Below are positions 22,300-30,162 of a DNA stretch of 37,431 nucleotides, piece after piece; positions within the stretch are counted from its first letter, which is position 1; each line of letters opens with the position of its first letter. The DNA is from Pseudomonadota bacterium (GTDB taxonomy: Bacteria; Desulfobacterota; Desulfarculia; Desulfarculales; Desulfarculaceae). The notes below the pieces were generated by a model, which was given only the letters and a program-made list of their open reading frames with translations, did not search any database and was not told where the DNA came from. The DNA lies in the NCBI GenBank assembly GCA_018819925.1, contig JAHJPG010000029.1, forward strand, positions 1 to 37,431, written 5' to 3'. Both the position numbers and the translations under genes were made by a program.

Positions 22300-23529
22300 G
22301 GCGTAGAGGTCGGTGCGGAAGGCTTCCTTGAGCATAAGGCGGGCCAGGTGGCGGGGGTTGGCGTGGCGCACCTTGCCATGCACCACCAGGGCGGCCACCG
22401 CCAGGGTGCGGCCGCTAACCGGGTCGCGGCCATAGCCGGCGAACCACTCGAACAGCTCGCTGCGGTCCAGGCCCCGGATGGTGCCGGTCTTGCCGCCCAA
22501 CTCCAGATTTTTTAGCACCTTGTCGCGGTTGAGGCGGCGGAAGGCCCTGCGGGCGGTGCCCGTCTCCACGGTGGCCTCGAACAGCGATTGCATCTGGCCG
22601 CAGGTCTCCTGGCTGACGATGGCCGGTCCCAGGTGGGGCTTGCCCAGGTAGTAGACCAGGCCGTCGGCCCGGGTAAGGCGCTTGACGATATAGGGCTCGG
22701 GCAAGTGGCCGCCGTTTATAAAGGCGGAAACCAGCAAGGCCGCGTGCAAGGGGCTCATGGTGGTGATCCGGTTGAAGCCGCTGGCCATCTCGCCCACCCC
22801 GTAGTCGCTGGCCGGACGCACCAGGCAGCTTTGCTCCATGGGCAATTCAAAGGGCAAGCGCTTTTCAAAGCCCAGAGAGTGGGCATAACTGGTGAGCAGG
22901 CCGCCGCCCAACTGGAAGATGCCCAGGCGGGCGAAGACCGGGTTGTTGGAGGAGGCGAAGCTCTTGGCCAAGCTCACCTGCTGGGGCCGGTAGCGCGGCT
23001 TCTCACTGAGCTGAAAGCGGTACAGGGTGTGAGGCCGGCCCACGAAACCCAACGGGCTTGCGGCCTCCAGACCGGCTTCCTGCAAGGCGGCGGCGGCGGT
23101 GACCATCTTGAATAGGCTGGCCGCCGGGGGATTGGCGTCCAGGGCCACTCCCGGGTCCATCCGGCCATGGCGCACTCCGGCCAACACCAGCACCTTGCCG
23201 CTGCTGGGCTCCACCACCACCAGGGCGGCTCGCCGGCTCTTCAGGGGTCTTAGCCAGCCTTCGGCCCTGGCCTGCAAAAAGGGGCTTATGGTGGGCTCCA
23301 GGCGCATGCGCCCCAGCTTGTCGTGCTTTAGCTCCAGGGTGTAGCCCGCCGCCAGACGGGGGACCCAGCTTCCCCCCAGAATACGGGCCAGTTGGTCCTT
23401 GTCCAGGGACTCTTGCCCGGCCAGGGAAGGGGCGGCCGACAATAGGAGCGCGGCCAGGGACAAACAAAGCGCCGCCGCCCGCCAGGGGCGGCAAGCTGAG
23501 GCTAACCAGCGAGCTAGGGGTGCTTTCAC
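22273..23529 (-). CDS. Monofunctional PBP-type transpeptidase, exported
   Basis: A 418-residue protein. GTG 23529 is the best start because it lies 8 bases after the serS stop, a GGAGG is inside the serS end, and it gives a signal peptide (WRAAALCLSLAALLLSAAPSLAG). The long upstream in-frame extension overlaps serS and is spurious. The catalytic triad of the penicillin-binding fold is present: S138-L-F-K141, S193-S-N195 and K347-T-G-T350. There is no glycosyltransferase or PASTA domain, and the region before the active site is short (about 100 residues). It resembles an FtsI/PBP2-type transpeptidase domain in isolation, probably acting on peptidoglycan in the periplasm. The operon with serS is unusual and functionally unexplained. 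Confidence 0.82.
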   Translation of the reverse strand: MKAPLARWLASACRPWRAAALCLSLAALLLSAAPSLAGQESLDKDQLARILGGSWVPRLAAGYTLELKHDKLGRMRLEPTISPFLQARAEGWLRPLKSRRAALVVVEPSSGKVLVLAGVRHGRMDPGVALDANPPAASLFKMVTAAAALQEAGLEAASPLGFVGRPHTLYRFQLSEKPRYRPQQVSLAKSFASSNNPVFARLGIFQLGGGLLTSYAHSLGFEKRLPFELPMEQSCLVRPASDYGVGEMASGFNRITTMSPLHAALLVSAFINGGHLPEPYIVKRLTRADGLVYYLGKPHLGPAIVSQETCGQMQSLFEATVETGTARRAFRRLNRDKVLKNLELGGKTGTIRGLDRSELFEWFAGYGRDPVSGRTLAVAALVVHGKVRHANPRHLARLMLKEAFRTDLYAKRKPGAVY

Positions 23530-23537
23530 GGGCGTTG

Positions 23538-24818
23538 TCAGTCCTCCGGGGTAATGACTTCCATCCCACCCATGTAGGGGACCAGGGCGGGGGGCAACTT
23601 CACCGTGCCGTCGGCCTGCTGGCCATTTTCCAATATGGCCACCAGGGTGCGGCCCACGGCCAGGCCCGAACCGTTGAGGGTGTGCAGCAAGGTGGTGCCC
23701 TTGGCGCCCTTTTCCTTGAAGCGCAGACCCGCACGCCGTGCCTGGAAGTCCTCGAAATTGGAGCAGGAGCTTATTTCGCGGTAGCGGTCCTGCCCGGGCA
23801 GCCACACTTCCAGGTCGTAGGTCTTGGACGCCGAGAATCCCAGGTCGCCGGTGCATAGCACCACCTTGCGGTAGGGCAGCCCCAGGCGGCGCAGCACCTC
23901 CTCGGCGTTGGCGGTCAACTCCTCAAGATGCTGGTAGCTCTCCTCCGGACGCACCAGGCGCACCAACTCCACCTTATCGAACTGGTGCTGCCGGATGAGG
24001 CCGCGCACGTCCTTGCCGTGGCTGCCGGCCTCGGCCCGGAAGCAGGGGGTGTAGGCGGTGTATTTGAGCGGCAGGCGCTCGGCCTCCACCACCTGGCCCA
24101 TGTGCAGGTTGGTCAGCGGCACCTCGGCGGTGGGGATGAGCCAGTAGTCGGTGCCCTCCAGCTTGAACAGGTCCTCGGCGAACTTGGGCAACTGGCCGGT
24201 TCCGGTCATGGCCTGGCTGTTGACCATGAACGGCGGCAGCACCTCGCGGTAGTCGTGCTCGGTGGTGTGCATGTCCAGCATGAAGCTGGTCAGGGCCCGC
24301 TCCAAGCGGGCGCCGGCCCCCTTGAGCACCACGAAGCGGCTGCCGGTCATGCGGGCGGCGGCTTCGAAATCTATGATGCCCAGGGCCTCGCCGATGTCCC
24401 AGTGATTCAGAGGCTCAAAGTCGAACTTGGGCGGTTCGCCCCAGGTTTCGGCCACCGGGTTGTCCTCTTCGCCCTTGCCCACGGGCACCGAGGCGTGGGG
24501 CGGGTTGGGGATGGTGAGCAGAACGTCTTTTATGGCCTGCTCCACCCCGGCGATGTCGCCCTCCAACTCCTTGATGCGCCCGCCCACCTGTTTCATCTCG
24601 GCGTAGACGCCGCTTGGGTCGCCGCCCTCGCGCTTGACGCGGCCCACCTCCTGGCTCACCTCGTTGCGCCGGGCCCTGAGGCTCTCCAACTCGGGCAATA
24701 CCTCGCGCCGCCGGGCGTCCAGGGCCTCGAAGCCGGCCAGGTCCACACTGGCCTGGCGCTGGGCCACGGCGGTTTTTACCAACTCCAGGTTTTCACGGAG
24801 AAACTTGAGATCGAGCAC
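23538..24818 (-). CDS. serS: Seryl-tRNA synthetase
   Basis: A 426-residue class II synthetase starting at GTG 24818, with GGGAGG 8 bases upstream. The N-terminal coiled-coil tRNA-binding arm covers about residues 25-110. The catalytic core shows [30 protein letters not shown] (motif 2), [15 protein letters not shown] and [18 protein letters not shown] (motif 3). It charges tRNA-Ser and, in selenoprotein-making bacteria, also tRNA-Sec, which is relevant to the predicted selenoprotein at 1277-2599. It is the first gene of an operon with the transpeptidase gene and has a well-formed promoter. Confidence 0.97.
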   Translation of the reverse strand: MLDLKFLRENLELVKTAVAQRQASVDLAGFEALDARRREVLPELESLRARRNEVSQEVGRVKREGGDPSGVYAEMKQVGGRIKELEGDIAGVEQAIKDVLLTIPNPPHASVPVGKGEEDNPVAETWGEPPKFDFEPLNHWDIGEALGIIDFEAAARMTGSRFVVLKGAGARLERALTSFMLDMHTTEHDYREVLPPFMVNSQAMTGTGQLPKFAEDLFKLEGTDYWLIPTAEVPLTNLHMGQVVEAERLPLKYTAYTPCFRAEAGSHGKDVRGLIRQHQFDKVELVRLVRPEESYQHLEELTANAEEVLRRLGLPYRKVVLCTGDLGFSASKTYDLEVWLPGQDRYREISSCSNFEDFQARRAGLRFKEKGAKGTTLLHTLNGSGLAVGRTLVAILENGQQADGTVKLPPALVPYMGGMEVITPED

Positions 24819-24894
24819 GGGGAAGACCTCCCAAGCGGTCCGGCCCGCCGTCCAACTCCCCGGGTGGGCGCCGGATGACCAGGGCCTATTTTAT

Positions 24895-24910
24895 GCCCAA
24901 CATGTTGGGC
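24895..24910. repeat. Perfect 16-bp palindrome GCCCAACATGTTGGGC at the serS promoter
   Basis: The sequence is self-complementary with no spacer and lies just downstream of the serS -10 element, where the transcript would start. It could be a repressor operator or a short leader hairpin. Confidence 0.6.
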
Positions 24911-24916
24911 TGTAAA

Positions 24917-24946
24917 AATCTAACACAACAACATAGAGGGTGTCAA
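24917..24946 (-). promoter_or_regulatory. serS promoter
   Basis: On the minus strand: TTGACA (24946-24941), an 18-base spacer and TAGATT (24922-24917), about 100 bases before GTG 24818. Confidence 0.65.
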
Positions 24947-25046
24947 AGGGAGCGCCACAGGCTTTCAGGAGGCGTCCCCACCCGCTTGATTTCATAATCT
25001 AACGATTTTTCGGTGGATTACCAGGGCTTTTTGTTTGCGGCCGGGC

Positions 25047-26443
25047 CTAGGGGCGGGGAAAGATATTGGGATAGAGCTGGTGGGCGCACTGGGGGCACAG
25101 GCCGTGGCTGAACTCGGCCTGGGAGTGCTTTTGCAGGTATTCCTCGATTTTTCGCCAGTAGCCCGAATCATCGCGTATTTTTTTGCAGTTGGAGCAGATG
25201 GGCAGCAGGCCGGACAGGGTCTTGACCTGGGCCAGGGCCTCTTGCAGGGACTCGATCAGCTTTTCCCGCTCCTGGGCATATTTTATACGCACGGTAATGT
25301 CCAGACCGCTGATAACCACCCCCAGGGCCTGGCCTTGGCTGTCGTCAATGCGGGTGCAGTTCCACAGAATGTGGTGGGCCCGCCCTTGGCGGTCCAGCAT
25401 CACGCTGTCCACCGCGCGCTGCGGGTTGCCCGCCAGCGCTTCGCCAAGTACGCGTTCCACCGTTTCGGCCTGGGCGGGCGGAATCATGGTTTGTAAAAAG
25501 TTCCGGGCCAATACCTCGCCCCGCTGCCAACCAAAGGTTTCTTGGGCCCCTAGATTGAACTCGTGCATTTTCCAATCCGGGGCCAGAAACACCACCAGGG
25601 CCGCGGCGTTGCTCAGGATGGCCCTGAGGCGGCCCTCGCTGGCCCGCAAGCGCCGCTCGCGCACTCCCAGGTCGCGGAAGAGCACTTCGTAGGGCCGCTT
25701 GAGGCTGGCGGCCACGCTGGCCTGGTAAATGAGGTAAAAGGATATGATCTTGAGATAATGGCCTACTTGGTTGGCCATGCCGTAGACGCTGGCATAGGCG
25801 GTGAAGCAAATCTCCGAGGCGATGGTGCGGCGATGGAGGCCATGATCAGGCGCAGCACCGTGGGGTCCAGCACGGCGGCCCGCCGCCAAAAGGCGATTCC
25901 GGCCACCGCCAGCAGCAGGCAGATGGCGTATTCGCTGAAAATCTTGAAGGTGGTGAGCCCGTCAGCCGGGCTGTAGCAGACAGGAAAGTGGCCGCTGAAG
26001 ATGGCCCACAGGATCAAGGCGGCCAACGCTCCGTAGACCAACAAAAGCAGCTCGGCTTTTACCCGGCGCAGGGCCAGCAGGGCGGCCGCCAAGAGCGAAA
26101 CCGCCTCCAGGTAGCGGGCCGCGATCCAAAGCTGGGTGGCCAGGTCGGCCCCCGGAGAGTGGAAAACCCCCATGCCCTTATAGGCCAGGGTGTGCAAGAG
26201 GTCCAGCCCGGCCACGAAAAGGTAGGCCACCCCAAGGAAGATGAGATGCGGCGTGCGGTTGAAGCCGCGGGTGTTCCAGGCCACCATGAAAATGCCGCAG
26301 GCCACCACCACCGAAAAGATCTCGGCCAGGCTATGGAAAAGATTATAGGAGTACAGAACGGTCAGGTGAAGCCCGGTCAGAATAAGCAGCCAGCCCGCCG
26401 CCTCGCCCACCATGCGCAATGAGCCGATTTTGGCCAGAGGCAT
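25047..26443 (-). pseudogene. MASE3-PAS sensor protein broken by a one-base frameshift
   Basis: Two overlapping minus-strand frames together make one protein. The first part starts at ATG 26443 (AAAGGTAGG upstream) and holds the multi-helix MASE3 membrane sensor (YSYNLFHSLAEIFSVVVA, GVAYLFVAGLDLLHTLAYKG, FSEYAICLLLAVAGIAFW). It loses frame after RLIMASIA. The second frame resumes with TIASEICFTAYASVYGMANQ, the expected continuation of MASE3, then a PAS domain (LRAILSNAAALVVFLAPDWK...), a coiled segment and a C-terminal ICSNCKKIRDD-x-GYW...FSHGLCPQC unit known from PAS sensor proteins. One missing base near 25824-25832 explains the break. No kinase, GGDEF or other output domain is present. It may be a true pseudogene or a sequence error. 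Confidence 0.75.
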
Positions 26444-26541
26444 AGGCCTACCTTTCGGACGAAGGGGCCGGGTCTGTCGTGGCGGGTGGCACGGCCCGGC
26501 ATCCGGAAAATTATTTTTCCGATCTTAGCACAACTGCCCGA

Positions 26542-26565
26542 GTCCTGGCATCCAAGCGCCAGGAC
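26542..26565. repeat. Inverted repeat GTCCTGGC-N8-GCCAGGAC
   Basis: Perfect 8-bp arms (26542-26549 and 26558-26565) lie in the 251-base divergent gap between the broken sensor gene and the thiolase. It could be an operator. A -10-like TATAAT at 26623-26628 lies downstream without a convincing -35. I see nothing else in this gap. Confidence 0.35.
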
Positions 26566-26694
26566 GGCGGCCGGGCGGCGGTTTTGCTTGTGCCGGGCGG
26601 AAAATTGAACTATGCTCCCGGCTATAATGCAGCTATTAAGTGAGCCTGGAGCGCGGATCGCCGCCTCCGGCCAACAGGTCAAAAGGAGTTAAGG

Positions 26695-27849
26695 ATGCCC
26701 AAAGTTGCCGTTATCGGGGTGGGTCAGTCGGCCTTTGTGCGCGGCTATCCCGGTTCCATCCGTGAGTTGGCCTTCGATGCCTATGCCGAGGCCATGGCCG
26801 ACGCCAAGGCCCAAAACAGCGACATCGGGGCCACGGTGATCTGCTCCTCCCCGGAGTATGACAAGCAGCGTTCCCCGGCCGGGGTCATCGCCGAATATTG
26901 CGGCCTTAACCCCCAGCCCACCTTCTACGTGGAGACCCTGTGCTCCAGCTCCTCCACCGGGCTCAAGCTGGCCTATTCCCTGGTGGCCAGCGGGTTGCAC
27001 GAGAGCGTGATGGTGCTGGGCTTCCAGAAGATGAGCGAGATAAGCAGCGCCGAGAGCCAGGAGCGCATGGGCCGTGGGGCGGACATCCAGTGGGAGAGCC
27101 CCTTCGGCACCATGATGCCCGCCTACTACGCCATGCACGCCAAGGCCTATCTGAACCAGTTCGGGGCCAGCGAAGAAGACTTGGCCTTGATCCGAGTCAA
27201 GGCGGCCACCTACGGGCAGATCAACGAAAAGGCGGTTTATCGCAAGCCGGTGGAGCTGCAGCAGTGCCTGGACGCGGACCCGGTGTCCAAACCCCTGAAG
27301 GTGATGGACTGCTGCGCCAACGCCGACGGCAGCTCCTGTGTCATCGTGGCCAGCGAAAAGCGGGCCAAGGAAATGGGCATCAAGAAGCCGGTGTGGATTC
27401 TGGGCATCGGCGCGGCCAGCATGCCCATCAACATGAGCTGCCGCGAAAAGTTCCACGGTCTGGCCGTGGCCGAGGAGGCGGCACGCCAGGCCTACAAGAT
27501 GGCGGGCCTGGGCCCCAAGGACATCAACGTGGCCGAGGTGCACGACTGCTTCACCATCGCCGAGATGATGGCCTACGAGAACCTGGGCTTTGCCGATCCG
27601 GGCCAGGGTCCGGCCTTGATTCGGGCCAAGGAGACCTACAAGGAGGGCTCCATCCCGGTGAACGTGGACGGCGGCCTGCTATCCAAGGGCCACCCCATCG
27701 GAGCCACCGGCGGCAGCCAGGTGCGCACGGTGGTGCTGCAACTGCGCGACGAGGCCGGAGCCATGCAGGTCAAGGATCCCCAGTTCGGCCTGGTGCACAA
27801 CATTGGCGGCGTGGGCCTCTACGGCAACGTCACCATCTTTGGGAGGTGA
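26695..27849 (+). CDS. Thiolase-family acyl-CoA acyltransferase (SCP2-thiolase/BbsB type)
   Basis: A 384-residue protein with ATG 26695 behind AAAGGAG. Thiolase-fold features: nucleophile Cys83 in VETLCSSSSTG, EVHDCFTIAEM with His283, GGLLSKGHPIGATGG with His333, and a final HNIGGVG loop. The lack of the second classical Cys and the HDCF motif place it with SCP2-type thiolases rather than FadA. The next gene, three bases away, is a DUF35 zinc-ribbon/OB protein. Such pairs form thiolase-DUF35 complexes, as in benzoylsuccinyl-CoA thiolase BbsAB and archaeal acetoacetyl-CoA thiolases (family knowledge). Substrate is unknown: fatty-acid, ketone or aromatic catabolism are all possible. Confidence 0.88.
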   Translation: MPKVAVIGVGQSAFVRGYPGSIRELAFDAYAEAMADAKAQNSDIGATVICSSPEYDKQRSPAGVIAEYCGLNPQPTFYVETLCSSSSTGLKLAYSLVASGLHESVMVLGFQKMSEISSAESQERMGRGADIQWESPFGTMMPAYYAMHAKAYLNQFGASEEDLALIRVKAATYGQINEKAVYRKPVELQQCLDADPVSKPLKVMDCCANADGSSCVIVASEKRAKEMGIKKPVWILGIGAASMPINMSCREKFHGLAVAEEAARQAYKMAGLGPKDINVAEVHDCFTIAEMMAYENLGFADPGQGPALIRAKETYKEGSIPVNVDGGLLSKGHPIGATGGSQVRTVVLQLRDEAGAMQVKDPQFGLVHNIGGVGLYGNVTIFGR

Positions 27850-27852
27850 GGC

Positions 27853-28281
27853 ATGGCTAAACCCGAAATAGACGCCCGTTTCAAGAAGTTCGGCACGGTG
27901 AGCTTCACCGCCACCACCAAGGTCAACGACTTCATCGACTATTTGGAAAAGGGCCAAGTGGCCGGCACCAAGTGCGCCAAGTGCGGCCAGGTGTTTTTTC
28001 CGCCCCGGGCCGACTGCTTCCGCTGCCCCGGCGAGGCGGTGGAGTGGTTCGTGGTGGAGGGCACGGGCAAGCTGGCCACCTTCAGCGAGCTGATGTACGC
28101 GCCCATAGGCTTTGGCGAGGATCTGCCCTATGCCATCGCGGTGTTGGATTACGGCGACTTCAAGGTCTTCGGCCGCATCGGCCAGGTGCCCTTCGAGGAT
28201 CTCACCATCGGCATGGACATGGTGGCTCGGGCCAACGAGTTGCCGGGCGGCAACCTGAACTACGTGTTCGAAAAAGCCTAG
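27853..28281 (+). CDS. DUF35 zinc-ribbon/OB-fold partner of the thiolase
   Basis: A 142-residue protein whose ATG lies three bases after the thiolase stop. It has an N-terminal helix, a rubredoxin-like zinc ribbon (CAKCGQVFFPPRADCFRCPG, about residues 39-58) and a C-terminal OB fold (KLATFSELMYAPIGFG, YAIAVLDYGDFKVFGRI). DUF35 proteins bind acyl-CoA and scaffold the neighbouring thiolase, so it most likely forms a complex with the product of the preceding gene. A strong two-way terminator follows. Confidence 0.9.
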   Translation: MAKPEIDARFKKFGTVSFTATTKVNDFIDYLEKGQVAGTKCAKCGQVFFPPRADCFRCPGEAVEWFVVEGTGKLATFSELMYAPIGFGEDLPYAIAVLDYGDFKVFGRIGQVPFEDLTIGMDMVARANELPGGNLNYVFEKA

Positions 28282-28303
28282 GCCCCGGGGCTGGACAATA
28301 AAA

Positions 28304-28346
28304 ATCGGCCCGCTCCTGCCTGGCGGCAGGGGCGGGCCGATGCTTT
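28304..28346. terminator. Bidirectional terminator between the DUF35 and LysM genes
   Basis: ATCGGCCCGC (28304-28313) pairs with GCGGGCCGAT (28332-28341), and an inner CCTGCC/GGCAGG stem extends the hairpin. GCTTTT follows on the plus strand and TTTTATT on the minus strand, serving both convergent genes. Confidence 0.85.
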
Positions 28347-28362
28347 TGTGTGAGGCCCGGCC

Positions 28363-29088
28363 TTATTTGTAGATGACCAGCTTCTGGCCCACCATGACCA
28401 TGTTGCTCTTGAGGCTGTTCCAGGCCTTGAGGTCGCGCATGGTCACCTTGTAGCGCTGGGCGATGGTGAACAGGGTGTCCCCCCGGCGCACGGTGTACAC
28501 CTGCTTGGGCCGTTCCGGCTCCTGGGGCGGCTCTTGGGCCTTTGGCTCTTCCTTGGCCGGGGCGGCCACCGGGGCGGCTTTTTCCCGGGGCGGGGCCGTT
28601 GGGGCCTTCTTTTCCAGGCCGGCGATCTTGCGCTCCAAGGTCAGGGCGTCCAGGCGGTCTTGCAATCCGGCCATCCGGTTGGATATCTCGGTGAGCTTGG
28701 TCACCGAGCCGGCCTTGGAGGCCACGGCCTTGATTTCCTTTTCCAGGGTGACCATGCGCAGCATCAAATCGCCCACGTCCTTTTCCAGCTTGGCCACCCG
28801 TTCGGCGGTGGCTCCGGGCACCACCGAGGACGACATCGGCGGCGGCGGGATCATCTCCGGCTGGCTCAAGATGGCCCACATGGCCACTGCCAGGGCCAGC
28901 AGGGAGAGCATAAGGCTCACCAGGCCCAGGGCGCCGGGGCCGCTCTTGGGGGCTGGCCCTGGGATAGTCGGAGCCGCGCCGGGAGTTCTGGGCGGTGTGG
29001 GGTTCCAGTTGCCGGCGGCCGGTCCGGAGGCCGGCGTCTCGCCCCCCAGGTCGATGCGGGGCCCCATGTCGTCGTAGGAGGAAATCAT
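28363..29088 (-). CDS. Membrane-anchored LysM-domain protein
   Basis: A 241-residue protein; ATG 29088 has AAGGGA upstream, and the longer frame to 29385 runs into the radical SAM gene. It has a Pro/Gly-rich cytoplasmic N-terminus, one membrane helix (LGLVSLMLSLLALAVAMWAIL), a coiled coil rich in Lys/Glu/Leu (about residues 90-150), a Pro/Ala/Glu linker, and a C-terminal LysM domain (VYTVRRGDTLFTIAQRYKV...MVGQKLVIYK). It should sit in the inner membrane and bind peptidoglycan from the periplasm. It has no catalytic domain, so a structural or anchoring role is likely. Confidence 0.83.
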   Translation of the reverse strand: MISSYDDMGPRIDLGGETPASGPAAGNWNPTPPRTPGAAPTIPGPAPKSGPGALGLVSLMLSLLALAVAMWAILSQPEMIPPPPMSSSVVPGATAERVAKLEKDVGDLMLRMVTLEKEIKAVASKAGSVTKLTEISNRMAGLQDRLDALTLERKIAGLEKKAPTAPPREKAAPVAAPAKEEPKAQEPPQEPERPKQVYTVRRGDTLFTIAQRYKVTMRDLKAWNSLKSNMVMVGQKLVIYK

Positions 29089-29140
29089 GCCTGTCCCTTC
29101 TTGAATCCGCCCGGCATCCGGCGCGGACGGCTGATTTTGC

Positions 29141-29169
29141 TTTATAACACCCCGAACCCGGCTACTCAA
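29141..29169 (-). promoter_or_regulatory. Promoter of the LysM gene
   Basis: On the minus strand: TTGAGT (29169-29164), a 17-base spacer and TATAAA (29146-29141), about 50 bases before ATG 29088 and just after the radical SAM stop. Confidence 0.6.
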
Positions 29170-29177
29170 GGGGAGGT

Positions 29178-30062
29178 CTATTGGGCGCCCACGAAATCCG
29201 CCCGGAATGCGCTCCGGGGCAGCTTGCGCGCGGCCTCGATCTGCCCCAAGAGGCGTTCCCGGTCCTCGGGCAGCCGCCCGGCCAGGTCGAGGTAATTGGT
29301 GTAGTGGTCGCTGTGCAGGCTCAGGGGGCCGCTCAGGGCGGCGATGATGGCTCCTGCCTCGGACAGCACCTGGTGCGGGGTGCATAGGGTGAAGCGGCCC
29401 TTGTTGATCTGGTGCAGCAGCAGGGTGTTTATCTTGGGCAAGAGGGTCCTGAGGCGCAGGACCGGCTCGCCGGCCTGGTTGATGTCGCCCACCACCCGGG
29501 CCGTGGCCTCGGCGTGGGCCAGGGAGTCATCGGGTCCGGCCAAGCCCAGCATCACGTACAGGCTGAGTTCCAGGCCCGCCTCCAGGGCCATGCGCCCGGC
29601 CTGGATCTGCTGGGCGCTGGTTACCCCCTTTTTCGCCCGCAACAGGGTGGGGTCGTGGCCGCTTTCCAGGCCCACGTGCAGGCGCATGAGCCCGGCCTCA
29701 CGCAGCCGACGCAAGCCCTCCGGGCCATGCCCCAGGATGCTTTTCACCCCGGCGTAGACGGTGATGCGCTCCAGTTGGGGGAACATATCCCCGGCTCGGG
29801 CGCAGACCCGGGCCAACTCCTCGGTGGGCATGGCCAGGCTGTCCCCCGCCGGGAGGAACAGGGTGCGCACCCCTGGGCCAAGCTCGCGCCGGGCCTCGGC
29901 AAGGTCCTCCACGATCTCCGCCACCGGGCGCACCCGGAAGCGGGGGCCCCGTTTGTAGGTCATGCAAAAGCTGCACTTGTTGTGGGGACAACCCACCGTG
30001 GCCTGCACCAGCAGGCTGTCGGCCTCGGAAGGTGGGCGGTAGATGGGGCCTTGGTAGCGCAT
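29178..30062 (-). CDS. Radical SAM protein of unassigned function
   Basis: A 294-residue protein from ATG 30062 (MRYQGPIYRPPSEADSLL); the extension to 30506 overlaps the divergent gene and is spurious. The cluster motif is GCPHNKCSFC, a CX4CX2C variant, followed by the SAM-binding barrel with LFLPAGDSLAMPT, ITVYAGVKSIL, RLHVGLESGHD and LSLYVMLGLAGPDD. This matches a widespread group of short Elp3/HemN-superfamily radical SAM proteins that lack an extra C-terminal domain. The reaction is unknown. It is divergent from the RACo-like gene with about 100 bases between them, so shared regulation is possible. Confidence 0.85.
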   Translation of the reverse strand: MRYQGPIYRPPSEADSLLVQATVGCPHNKCSFCMTYKRGPRFRVRPVAEIVEDLAEARRELGPGVRTLFLPAGDSLAMPTEELARVCARAGDMFPQLERITVYAGVKSILGHGPEGLRRLREAGLMRLHVGLESGHDPTLLRAKKGVTSAQQIQAGRMALEAGLELSLYVMLGLAGPDDSLAHAEATARVVGDINQAGEPVLRLRTLLPKINTLLLHQINKGRFTLCTPHQVLSEAGAIIAALSGPLSLHSDHYTNYLDLAGRLPEDRERLLGQIEAARKLPRSAFRADFVGAQ

Positions 30063-30162
30063 GATCTGAAAAATACACCCCCTGGCGGTGGGCGGCCAAT
30101 GGTTTGACTTTAACGGCCCATGCTGCCAACATTTGTCAACACGCCCGCGCCGAGGATCATTC

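Noticed and set aside
30104-30139. Overlapping divergent promoters between the radical SAM and RACo-like genes
   Set aside because: -35-like elements exist on both strands, but the -10 hexamers are poor or spaced 19-20 bases away, so I could not support them.
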